Shown here in pieces: positions 17,490 to 24,939 of a stretch of DNA of 64,000 nt. The notes under the pieces were generated by a model. It was not told where the DNA came from. It made no database searches and was given only the letters and a program-made list of their open reading frames with translations. Source of the stretch: Elusimicrobiales bacterium (GTDB lineage: Bacteria; Elusimicrobiota; Elusimicrobia; Elusimicrobiales; UBA9959); contig JAQTOU010000003.1 of assembly GCA_028713125.1 (NCBI GenBank), positions 124,001 through 188,000 on the forward strand. Direction: 5' to 3'. The translations under genes were made by a program, and so were the position numbers. Each line of letters opens with the position of its first letter. Position 1 is the first letter of the stretch.

Positions 17490-18038
17490 ATGAAGAACAA
17501 TAAACTGCAGTTAATGCTCGCGGGGCTTTTCCTCTGCGCGGCGGCCATGCCCGCTTTCGCCGAGGAAAGGACCGGAGACGAAAAGAAGCTTGAGGCCGGC
17601 GCCGCCGTGCTGGATAAAGACGCCGCGAAGCCCGAAGGGGAGAAACCCGTGGCGGAGAAGATAAAGGCGGAGTTCAGCGTGGACGACGCCCGCGTGCAGA
17701 GCCTGCGCGACAAGAAGCTGGGCTATGGCGAGATCTCCATCGCGCTCGGCCTGGCCCAGGGCCTGCCCGGCGGGATCACCGACGCGAACGTCGACAAGAT
17801 AATGGCGCTTCGTCAGGGTCCGCCCGTCATGGGCTGGGGCAAGATCTCTAAAAGCCTCAACCTGAAACTCGGCCCGGTAGTAAGCAAAGTCCACAAAATG
17901 TCCGCCGATCCGAAAAAAGATAAAAAAGCGGAGAACGAAAAAGTAAAGAAAGGCGAAAAGATGGAGAAGCACGAAAAGATGGAGAAGCATGAAAAGATGG
18001 AGAAGCGCGAAAAGCCCGAGATGGGCGGCAAGCACTAA
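17490..18038 (+). CDS. Secreted helical Lys-rich protein, cassette copy A
   Basis: The product is 182 aa. A signal peptide ends at MPAFAEE. The core (LGYGEISIALGLAQGL ... RQGPPVMGWGKISKSLNLKLGPVVSKV) is helical and highly conserved with the paralogue at 18999. The C-terminus is a strongly basic tail built of KMEKHE repeats. AAGGAG lies before the ATG. Function is unknown; the constant pairing with the barrel protein suggests a periplasmic plug, ligand or adaptor. The basic tail could contact lipopolysaccharide or nucleic acid, which is speculation. Confidence 0.75.
   Translation: MKNNKLQLMLAGLFLCAAAMPAFAEERTGDEKKLEAGAAVLDKDAAKPEGEKPVAEKIKAEFSVDDARVQSLRDKKLGYGEISIALGLAQGLPGGITDANVDKIMALRQGPPVMGWGKISKSLNLKLGPVVSKVHKMSADPKKDKKAENEKVKKGEKMEKHEKMEKHEKMEKREKPEMGGKH
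17954..18007 (+). repeat. 18-bp coding microrepeat
   Basis: The unit gaaaagatggagaagcay starts at 17954, 17972 and 17990 (the last copy ends gaagcgc), giving KMEKHE-KMEKHE-KMEKRE. The number of units may vary between strains by slippage. The paralogue at 18999 has a Lys/Glu tail without this exact repeat. Confidence 0.75.
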
Positions 18039-18059
18039 GTCCATAAGCGGAAAAATATA

Positions 18060-18102
18060 GGGACAGCGGCCGCCATTACAATGTAATTAAGGCCGCTGTC
18101 CC
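18060..18102 (+). terminator. Strong hairpin between the two cassette copies
   Basis: gggacagcggcc (18060-18071) pairs with ggccgctgtccc, a 12-bp perfect stem. The 19-nt loop contains a smaller stem attac-aat-gtaat. Only a short cgttt follows, so termination would be partial. It could set different expression of copies A and B. Confidence 0.55.
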
Positions 18103-18161
18103 GTTTCCGGGGACTTCTTCGGCAGGAACAGCCGGGGTATAGCCTCGGATCAAGGACAACT

Positions 18162-18968
18162 ATGCGATTTTTTTTAAAGACGGCGGCGAAGCTATGCCGG
18201 GCGATTCCGGCCGCGCTCGCCTGCGCGGCGCTCCTGCTTCCGGCTGCCGTGGCGGAGGACTGGGAATTCAGTTCCACGGTCAACTATGATACCGGCAGAT
18301 ACGGCTCGAAGGACCGTGTTGAATCGGTCTATATTCCTCTTACCCTGAAGCTGAAATATTATGACGCTGATTTCGCAGTGACGGCGCCTTACCTGCGCCA
18401 GACCTCCAGGGGACAGGTAACACGCGTCGGCGGCAAGCCCGTACGCGTAAACACCGGGAACTCCGGCGGTGAAAATATCGCGGAGTCAGGTCCTGGGGAC
18501 ATGCTGCTAAGCGCCGCCTACACGCTCAAACTGGACGGCCCTCGGTCCTTCGACCTGGCGCTGGCCGGCAGGCTGAAGCTCCCGACCGCCAGCAAGAGCA
18601 AGGGCCTGGGCACAGGCGAAATGGACGAAGGAGCCGGGCTTGAATTCGCCAAAGAAGTCACTCCCGGCCTGACCCTGCTTTCAGACGGCTACTTCACCAT
18701 AATAGGGGATCCGGACGGCGTTGACTTCAACAATGAGGTGATGCTGGACGTCGGCTTTTACAGCCCGCTGAGTAAAAGTATCGGCCTTACCGTGCTTTAC
18801 GAAACCCGCAGCGCTATTCTGGACGGGAACGCGGACCCGCGCAGCGTAAGCGGGACTTTTTCTTATAGCATGCCGGGCGGCGCTCAATTCGCGGGCGGAA
18901 TTACGCTGGGGATGTCGGACGGAAGCCCCGACCTCGGGGCAGGCGCGGGTTTTATTAGCAGGTTCTAG
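18162..18968 (+). CDS. Outer-membrane beta-barrel protein, cassette copy B
   Basis: The product is 268 aa and a full-length paralogue of the gene at 16660 (shared FSSTVNYDTGRYGSKDR, GGKPVRV, KGLGTGEMDEGAGLEF, and final SRF). The signal peptide is AIPAALACAALLLPAAVAED. It ends in Phe like other outer-membrane barrels. The substrate is unknown. No composite promoter element precedes it; the upstream hairpin lies 60 nt before the start, so it may depend on read-through from copy A or on a promoter I could not identify. Confidence 0.75.
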   Translation: MRFFLKTAAKLCRAIPAALACAALLLPAAVAEDWEFSSTVNYDTGRYGSKDRVESVYIPLTLKLKYYDADFAVTAPYLRQTSRGQVTRVGGKPVRVNTGNSGGENIAESGPGDMLLSAAYTLKLDGPRSFDLALAGRLKLPTASKSKGLGTGEMDEGAGLEFAKEVTPGLTLLSDGYFTIIGDPDGVDFNNEVMLDVGFYSPLSKSIGLTVLYETRSAILDGNADPRSVSGTFSYSMPGGAQFAGGITLGMSDGSPDLGAGAGFISRF

Positions 18969-18998
18969 CCGGTTCCGGCGAAGGTAAAAGGAGAATAT

Positions 18999-19583
18999 AT
19001 GAAAAACCTGAAACTGCATTTTATGCTTACGGGTTTAATTTTGTGCCTGGCAGCCGCTTCCTCTTTCGCCCAGGAAAAACCAGGGGAAGAAAAAAAGCTG
19101 GAGGCCGTTGCCGCCGAGCTGGATAAAAACCATTCCGAGGGGCAGCAGCGCGTGGCCGACATGATAAAGGCGGAATTCGGGGTTGCCGACGGCCTGATAA
19201 TGGGCCTCCGTTTCAAAAAGCTGGGTTACGGCGAGATAGCCATAGCGCTAGGCCTGGCCCAGGGCCTGCACCGCACCATCAAGGACGAAGACCTGTATAA
19301 AATAGTCTCACTGCGCCAGGGGCCGCCGGTCATGGGCTGGGGGAGGATAGCTAAAGAGCTCGGCCTGAAGCTCGGCCCGGTTATAAGCAAGGTCCAGAAG
19401 ATATCGGCAGAGGTCCGCAGGGATGAAAAGGGCGATAAAGCCGCGGAAGATAAAAAAACTGAAGCCGAAAAGCTAAAGAAGCAGGAGAAGGCGGACAAGT
19501 CCGAAAAAACCGATAAGGACGGAAAAGCGTGGGAGCAGAAAAAATCCTGGATGGAACGGATGAAATCTTTTATGAGGCGGTAA
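18999..19583 (+). CDS. Secreted helical Lys-rich protein, cassette copy B
   Basis: The product is 194 aa, a paralogue of the gene at 17490. It has a signal peptide ending SSFAQEK, the conserved core LGYGEIAIALGLAQGL and RQGPPVMGWGRIAKELGLKLGPVISKV, and a Lys/Glu-rich tail ending WMERMKSFMRR. AAGGAG lies before the ATG. The L,D-transpeptidase gene follows after 3 nt, so the barrel, this protein and a cell-wall enzyme are probably made together. Confidence 0.75.
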   Translation: MKNLKLHFMLTGLILCLAAASSFAQEKPGEEKKLEAVAAELDKNHSEGQQRVADMIKAEFGVADGLIMGLRFKKLGYGEIAIALGLAQGLHRTIKDEDLYKIVSLRQGPPVMGWGRIAKELGLKLGPVISKVQKISAEVRRDEKGDKAAEDKKTEAEKLKKQEKADKSEKTDKDGKAWEQKKSWMERMKSFMRR

Positions 19584-19586
19584 TAT

Positions 19587-21254
19587 ATGGGGAGAGCTTT
19601 TCGCGCGGCGCTGTTCGCCCTGCTGTTATCTCCTGCCGCCGCGGCGCAAGGCGAAGCTCCGGCGGCTGAGCCGCAGCGCCTTTCCGCGTTCGGCGAAAGC
19701 GAACTGCGCGGGCTCCTGGCCTCGGGGAGCCTGGATATCCTGCAGCGGCCAAAGTTCGGCGAGTACCAGTCCGAGCTCGGGGATTTCTACAATTCCACCG
19801 GCTATGCGCTTACCTGGATCACGGGATCCCGGGCGACCGCGAAGGCCCGCGCCGTCATAAAGCGGCTGGAGGCGGCCGACAATGAAGGTTTGCTTGCGCA
19901 GGACTACGACAGCCCGTTGTGGGCCGGGCGCCTCGCGGAACTGGGAAGTTCAGGCGACGCTTCGGACTCCGAACTTCTCCGTTTCGACCTGGCCCTTACT
20001 GTCTGCGCGATGCGCTATATCCTGGACCTGAGGCTGGGCCGCATCAATCCCCAGCCTTTCCACTCCACTTTCGAATTAGAGCCGGATATACGCGGCCCTT
20101 CGGACCTCCTCAGGAAACGGATCCTGTCCGCGGCGGATGTGGAAGCGGCTTTCCGGTCCGTGGAGCCGGCATTTCCCTCCTACCGCCGGCTTGTCAAGGC
20201 CGTGCAGCGCTACAAAGAGCTGGCCGCCCGGGATGACGGGGAACAGCTTCCGGTTCCTGAAACCCCGGTCAGGCCCGGGGACGCCTATCCGGGCATACCC
20301 CGGCTTACGCGGCTGCTTAAGCTGGTGGGCGACCTTCCGCGCCGCGCCGCTTCCAGTCCGAGGCGCTATACGGGGGCTCTTGCGAAAGCCGTGAAGCGTT
20401 TTCAGCGCCGTCACGGGCTGCCGCCTGACGGTTTTCTCGGCGCCCAGACCATTGTCCAGCTCAATACGCCGCTGGCCCTGCGCCTGCGCCAGCTTCAGCT
20501 TACCCTTGAGCGGTGGCGCTGGCTGCCCCACCGCTTCTCCAGGCCCCCCATCCTCGTCAATATCCCGGAATTCCGCCTTTACGCCGGCAATGCGCCGTCG
20601 CAGAAAGTGGTGGTAGGCATGGCTTTCGAGCATGAAACCCCGGTCTTCGCGAGCCAGCTGACCGAGGTGGTATTCCGTCCTCCGTGGACCGTGCCCATGA
20701 GCATCCAGCTTGCGGAAATGGTTCCGAAACTGGAAAAGAACGCCGCCTACCTGGCGGAAAACGACATCGATGTTATAGACGGCAGGGACGCCATAGTCAG
20801 CACCGGGGCGGTCAGCGCGGAGGTCCTGTCCCGGCTCAAGGACGGCAAGTTGTATCTTAGGCAAAGGCCGGGCCCCCATAATTCGCTCGGCCTGGTAAAG
20901 TTCTTCATGCCCAACTCCCACAGCGTCTACCTTCACGGCACGCCCTCAAGGAGGGGCTTCTGGGAATCGGAGCGGGATTTGAGCCACGGCTGCATCCGGG
21001 TGGAAGATCCCGGCGCGCTGGCGGCCTGGGTGCTGCGCGACGAGCCCGGCTGGACTCCTGAACGCATCCGTGCGGCGATGGAGGGGCCCGAAACTTTGAC
21101 GGTAAAACTAGCCGAACCCGTCAGCGTGCTTCTCCAGTACGGGACGGCGGCGGTCAAGGAGGGGGGCGAAGTGCGTTTTTTTGAGGATATCTACGGCCGC
21201 GACGCGGCGGAAGGCAAGGCTTTCGAAGAGCGGGCGAGGCTCGCGGCCCGGTAG
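19587..21254 (+). CDS. YcbB-type L,D-transpeptidase
   Basis: The product is 555 aa. After a signal peptide (ALFALLLSPAAAAQ) comes the large N-terminal scaffold domain, a peptidoglycan-binding domain (AVKRFQRRHGLPPDGFLGAQTI, ~265-290) and a YkuD catalytic domain. The catalytic motif HG...SHGCIRV (nucleophile Cys) is intact. Size and order match E. coli YcbB/LdtD, which makes 3-3 cross-links in peptidoglycan. It begins 3 nt after the copy B helical protein. The MepK-like endopeptidase gene lies directly downstream on the opposite strand, mirroring the ycbB-ycbK neighbourhood of enterobacteria. Confidence 0.9.
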   Translation: MGRAFRAALFALLLSPAAAAQGEAPAAEPQRLSAFGESELRGLLASGSLDILQRPKFGEYQSELGDFYNSTGYALTWITGSRATAKARAVIKRLEAADNEGLLAQDYDSPLWAGRLAELGSSGDASDSELLRFDLALTVCAMRYILDLRLGRINPQPFHSTFELEPDIRGPSDLLRKRILSAADVEAAFRSVEPAFPSYRRLVKAVQRYKELAARDDGEQLPVPETPVRPGDAYPGIPRLTRLLKLVGDLPRRAASSPRRYTGALAKAVKRFQRRHGLPPDGFLGAQTIVQLNTPLALRLRQLQLTLERWRWLPHRFSRPPILVNIPEFRLYAGNAPSQKVVVGMAFEHETPVFASQLTEVVFRPPWTVPMSIQLAEMVPKLEKNAAYLAENDIDVIDGRDAIVSTGAVSAEVLSRLKDGKLYLRQRPGPHNSLGLVKFFMPNSHSVYLHGTPSRRGFWESERDLSHGCIRVEDPGALAAWVLRDEPGWTPERIRAAMEGPETLTVKLAEPVSVLLQYGTAAVKEGGEVRFFEDIYGRDAAEGKAFEERARLAAR

Positions 21255-21258
21255 CGGA

Positions 21259-21774
21259 TCACCAGCGTCTAACGCGGCCTACGTCCACGTGTACGAAATC
21301 GGAGCCGTGATAGTAGCCTACTCCGCCGCGCCTTAGGGCGAGGGCGGTGTCGCGAAGGCGGGAGGTGCTCACGCCCGGCAGGCGGATGTCGATAGCCTCG
21401 GCTTTCATATGCAGGCTGTTGCCGCCTACCCCGGAACTGCGGCTCCGGAGCTGTTTATTGGTCTTCGGGGTGCGGTAGCCGCAGATGATATTTATCTCGC
21501 CCGCCGGCCGCCCTACTTTGTCCGTAAGTTCGGTCAGGAGGTCGAAGAGCCGCGGATCGTAGTGCCTGACGCTGCCCACCCGCCAGTCGCGCAGGAACAG
21601 GTCCAGCTTCGCCAGCGCCTCACGGTCGTAGACGCCGTCCCGGCTGTAGACCACGTCGATGCGCTCCAGGGTATGGGTATTGAACATCCGCAAACGGCAG
21701 ACGCGCTGCGCCGGCAGCGATCCGTAAGCGAAAGTGAAAGGTACGAAGAGAGCAGCCAGGATCAGGTGTCTCAT
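21259..21774 (-). CDS. YcbK/MepK-like murein endopeptidase (DUF882, M15 family)
   Basis: The product is 171 aa. The signal peptide MRHLILAALFVPFTFAYG precedes a DUF882/M15-like domain with ICGYRTPKTN, the zinc ligands in HMKAEAIDIR, and HVDVGRVRRW at the end. In E. coli, MepK cleaves 3-3 cross-links made by L,D-transpeptidases. Here the gene is convergent with the transpeptidase gene, with only 4 nt between stops. It follows the MlaD gene by 44 nt on the same strand with a small hairpin (21787-21802) between, so it may be the last gene of the mla operon. Confidence 0.85.
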   Translation of the reverse strand: MRHLILAALFVPFTFAYGSLPAQRVCRLRMFNTHTLERIDVVYSRDGVYDREALAKLDLFLRDWRVGSVRHYDPRLFDLLTELTDKVGRPAGEINIICGYRTPKTNKQLRSRSSGVGGNSLHMKAEAIDIRLPGVSTSRLRDTALALRRGGVGYYHGSDFVHVDVGRVRRW

Positions 21775-21818
21775 ACCTATAGTCTAGCAGGTATTCTCCT
21801 GCAATCACAGGGGGCTGG

Positions 21819-22949
21819 CTATTGGACTTTAGCTCCCTTTTCAGCAAGGTCCTTCCATAGTTTGTTCTCCAGCTCCACGGATTTTTCCAGGTTGTCATGG
21901 GCCTGCTGGATAAGGGCGTTAAGCTTTACCGTATCTATCGCCGCCCCGCCTGTTTTAGCTCCGGCCGAGTTCATGAAGAACACAAGCTCCTTGACCGAGG
22001 CGTTGAGGGAATCCGCGCCTTCGCTGAAGTCCAGCGCCGCGTTATAAACGCCGCGCTCGAGCTCGGCGGCCTTGGACGGCTTTTTAAGCAGGATCCAGGG
22101 CTGCCAGCGGACCTGCCGGGTAAGAGATTTAAGATTTGCGGAAGCTTTCTCCCCGTTGGCGATGGTGCGGCCGAGCGGGTCGCGGTTCTTGATCACGAAC
22201 TTGTCCAAATTATCTCCCGCCCGCGCCAGGGACTCGGAGGCTGAGTGGATTTTTATTACGGTGTCGTTGATGCTGTCCCTGTTGCCGGAGATGGCGGCGT
22301 TCATCGAGCCCGAGAACTGTTCCAGATTCTTTACGCCGTCGATGATGCCCCGCTCCGCGGCCGGGATGGACCTGTTAAGGGAGGCCATCACCGATTTGGC
22401 TAGGGCGCTGGTCTCCTTGAGGTTCGTAACGGCCGCGTGCGCCGCTCCTACCGTCTCCTTGTCGGCCAGTGCGGCGATAAAATCATCTATGCGCCGGACC
22501 ACGCTTCCGGCTTTTTTCGCCAGTTCCGTGATCGGGACCGGGTTGTCCCCGGTTATTTTATCTCCGGGCGCGAAGTTCTCGGCGGCGCGCCCCGGCATGA
22601 CCGTGAGCATAGAAATGCCTGTCAGCGAGCGGTCCACGGCTACGCTGGTATCCTTCGGGAACGCCTCCGCGTATATTACCCTGGCCGTGACCTCCACCCC
22701 GGCCGCGCGGCGGCCGGCCTCGTCCGTGAAATGAACCGCTTCTATGCCCGTTACCTTTCCCAGTTCCATGCCCATTACCTGGACGGGGTCTTCCACCTTC
22801 AGCCCCTGAATATCGGTGAACAGGATGCGCAGCGTCTGCTTCTTTTTGAACAGGGAGCCCCAGTTCCCGGTGGCGACCAGGATCACGCCCGCCATGAACA
22901 GCGCTGCCAGGATGACCGCTCCGGCTTTTATTTCAGATCGTGTTTTCAT
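21819..22949 (-). CDS. mlaD: MlaD-like MCE-domain lipid-binding protein
   Basis: The product is 376 aa. An N-terminal membrane anchor (AGAVILAALFMAGVILVATG) is followed by one MCE domain (LRILFTDIQGLKVEDPVQVMGMELGKVTGIE, ~40-115) and a long helical tail of ~250 residues. It is longer than E. coli MlaD, so it may form an extended helical tube like YebT/PqiB-type or other long MCE proteins. AGGAGAG precedes the start. The order MlaE, MlaF, MlaD is typical of MCE transport operons that move phospholipids between inner and outer membranes. Confidence 0.85.
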   Translation of the reverse strand: MKTRSEIKAGAVILAALFMAGVILVATGNWGSLFKKKQTLRILFTDIQGLKVEDPVQVMGMELGKVTGIEAVHFTDEAGRRAAGVEVTARVIYAEAFPKDTSVAVDRSLTGISMLTVMPGRAAENFAPGDKITGDNPVPITELAKKAGSVVRRIDDFIAALADKETVGAAHAAVTNLKETSALAKSVMASLNRSIPAAERGIIDGVKNLEQFSGSMNAAISGNRDSINDTVIKIHSASESLARAGDNLDKFVIKNRDPLGRTIANGEKASANLKSLTRQVRWQPWILLKKPSKAAELERGVYNAALDFSEGADSLNASVKELVFFMNSAGAKTGGAAIDTVKLNALIQQAHDNLEKSVELENKLWKDLAEKGAKVQ

Positions 22950-22957
22950 ATTCTCTC

Positions 22958-23779
22958 CTAAAATCTCTCGATGAACGGCTCAAGCAGGTCCTCGGCGTAA
23001 TCTTTTCTCGATACACGCAGCGGTATAGGCCCGTCGGCAAGGCCGTTGATGAACTGCTGCACCAGCGGGTCGGCGGAAGAGCGTATTTCGGCGGGTGTTC
23101 CCACGGCCACCGCCCGGCCCTTGAAAAGCAAGATCATCCGGTGGGCGATCTTGAAAGCGCTGCCCATATCGTGGGTCACCACTATCGAGGTCACCCCGGT
23201 TTTTTTATTCAGGTCCATCATCAGCTCGTCTATCATCGCGCTTGCGACAGGGTCTAGCCCCGCCGAGGGCTCGTCGTAGAACATTATCTGCGGGTCCAGG
23301 GCCATCGCGCGCGCCAGGCCCACGCGCTTTTTCATGCCGCCGCTTATCTCGGAGGGCTTGAGGTGCTCGAAGTCCCGCAGGCCGACCATCTCCAGCTTCA
23401 TCTTGACCATGATCCCGATCACGTCGGCGGAAAGCTTAGTGTGTTCCTTGAGCGGCAGGGCTATGTTCTCCCCGACCGTCATCGAGTTGAAGAGCGCGCC
23501 CGACTGAAAAAGGATGCCGGTTTTTTTGCGCAGCTCGTCCAGCCCCTCTTCGTCCAGCCGTGTCAGGTCCGTGCCCAGCATTTCGATGCTGCCGGAGGTA
23601 GGGCGCATAGCGCCGATCAGCAGGCGCAGCAGGGTGGATTTGCCGCAGCCGCTGCCGCCCATGATGACCAGGATCTCGCCTTTATTGACGTGGAAGTTCA
23701 GGTCTTCGAGAACCAGCTGGTCGCCGAACCGTTTTACCAGGTTCCTTACTAAGATAGGCTTCTTTAGTTCTTCGCTCAT
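22958..23779 (-). CDS. mlaF: MlaF-like ABC transporter ATPase
   Basis: The product is 273 aa. It has Walker A (GGSGCGKST), a Q loop, the signature ISGGMKKRVGLARA, Walker B with catalytic Glu (IMFYDEPSAGLDP) and a switch His (VVTHDM). The GxxxR-rich signature and spacing are those of Mla/Ttg2 ATPases. It should power phospholipid movement by the MlaE permease and MlaD. It lies 4 nt after MlaE and 8 nt before MlaD, in one operon. The tail ADGPIPLRVSRKDYAEDLLEPF may reach the neighbouring subunit as in MlaF structures. Confidence 0.9.
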   Translation of the reverse strand: MSEELKKPILVRNLVKRFGDQLVLEDLNFHVNKGEILVIMGGSGCGKSTLLRLLIGAMRPTSGSIEMLGTDLTRLDEEGLDELRKKTGILFQSGALFNSMTVGENIALPLKEHTKLSADVIGIMVKMKLEMVGLRDFEHLKPSEISGGMKKRVGLARAMALDPQIMFYDEPSAGLDPVASAMIDELMMDLNKKTGVTSIVVTHDMGSAFKIAHRMILLFKGRAVAVGTPAEIRSSADPLVQQFINGLADGPIPLRVSRKDYAEDLLEPFIERF

Positions 23780-23783
23780 AAAT

Positions 23784-24590
23784 TTAGCGGCCCAGGAGTA
23801 TCCGGAATACCGCGGCGAACACGCAATCCGCGGAGATGATCATGACGATAGAGTACACCACGGAGCGGGTGGCCGCCTTGCCGACGCCTTCCGCGCCGGA
23901 GTCGACCCGCAGGCCCTCAAAACAGGCGATGAGGGCGATCAGGATGGCGAAAACCCAGCTCTTAAAGATCCCGACGACCACGTCGGAGGTGACCAGCGTT
24001 TCCAGCATCTTCTGGATGAAGAGGTCCGGGGAGATATGAAGGACGGTCCAGGCGATGCCCATCCCTCCCAGTACGCCTACAAAGTCCCCTACCATGGTAA
24101 CGCATGGTATCATCAGCGCCGCCGCGATGAGCCGCGGGACCACCAGGTAGCGGACCGGGGAGATAGCGAGGGCACGCAGCGCCTCTATCTCCTCGCTGAC
24201 GGCCATCGTGCCCAGCTCGGCCGACATCGCCGCGCCCGCGTATCCGGCCATGACCATGGCGGTCATAAGCGGCCCGAGCTCACGGAAGATCCCCAGCCCT
24301 ACCACGCTGCCCACGTATTCCTTGATGCCGAAGGTTTTAAGAAGGTTGGCCAGCTGCAGGGCGATCACCACGCCGATAAACAGCTGTACGAGGCAGACTA
24401 TCCCCAGGCTGGCGAAGCCGACGCGCACCATCTGCTCCAGGACCGGCTCGCCACGGACCCGGAGTTTGCGCCCGGTGAAAGGGGCGATAAAAATGAAATA
24501 CAGGGCGTCGGCGAGCAGCCAGGCCAGCCCACCTATATAGCGGAGCCCGGTATAGAACCGCGCGCCGATCTCTCCCGCTGCGTTTTCCAT
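23784..24590 (-). CDS. mlaE: MlaE-like permease
   Basis: The product is 268 aa with about five to six membrane segments. Conserved MlaE features include GLGIFRELGPLMTAMVMAGYAGAAMSAELGTMAVSEEIEALRALAISP, containing the EQIDAL-like elbow. It forms the membrane core of the MCE lipid transporter. Upstream, 4 nt away, is a STAS protein, the position where MlaB-like proteins sit in related operons, and downstream MlaF is 4 nt away. Confidence 0.9.
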   Translation of the reverse strand: MENAAGEIGARFYTGLRYIGGLAWLLADALYFIFIAPFTGRKLRVRGEPVLEQMVRVGFASLGIVCLVQLFIGVVIALQLANLLKTFGIKEYVGSVVGLGIFRELGPLMTAMVMAGYAGAAMSAELGTMAVSEEIEALRALAISPVRYLVVPRLIAAALMIPCVTMVGDFVGVLGGMGIAWTVLHISPDLFIQKMLETLVTSDVVVGIFKSWVFAILIALIACFEGLRVDSGAEGVGKAATRSVVYSIVMIISADCVFAAVFRILLGR

Positions 24591-24594
24591 GCCT

Positions 24595-24939
24595 TTATAC
24601 TCCCAGCGCTTCCTGCCGCGTGGCCGCGAGACTGAAAAATTTATCCAGCCTGGCCAGGGCGAAGACGTCCTTTACCTTATCGATCATGCCGGCCAGGACC
24701 AGCGCTACGCCCGCCGCTTTGGCCAGCTTCATCGCCTCTACCAAAGTGGCGACGCCCGAACTGTCTATGAAGGTGACCCCCGCGAGGTCCACGACCACGG
24801 CGGCCGGCCTGTAGCCGATGGAGTCGGCCAGCGCCTTGCGCAGCCTGGGCGACTCGTGCATGTCCACTTCGCCGTCGGCGGTTATCACGACCGTGCGGCC
24901 CGGGGCCCCGTCTTCTACGATCTCGGTTCTTATCTGCAT
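24595..24939 (-). CDS. STAS-domain protein (anti-sigma antagonist or MlaB-like)
   Basis: The product is 114 aa with a complete STAS fold and the canonical phospho-acceptor Ser in VTFIDSSGVATLV. It begins right after the stop of the GAF/PP2C/kinase fusion (24940) and ends 4 nt before MlaE. A STAS protein here could be the partner of the upstream kinase-phosphatase (SpoIIAA/RsbV-like) or an MlaB-like regulator of MlaF. Its intact Ser allows both roles at once. No sigma factor gene is nearby, which favours a link to Mla. Confidence 0.8.
   Translation of the reverse strand: MQIRTEIVEDGAPGRTVVITADGEVDMHESPRLRKALADSIGYRPAAVVVDLAGVTFIDSSGVATLVEAMKLAKAAGVALVLAGMIDKVKDVFALARLDKFFSLAATRQEALGV

Larger units (their letters stand above)
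16660..19583 (+). repeat. Tandem duplication of a two-gene cassette (~1.5 kb period)
   Basis: Barrel plus helical secreted-protein genes occur twice in the same order (16660/17490 and 18162/18999), about 1502-1509 bp apart. Proteins align along their whole length, for example LPTADEKKGLGTGKMD with LPTASKSKGLGTGEMD. They have diverged clearly, so the duplication is not an assembly artefact. Confidence 0.85.
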
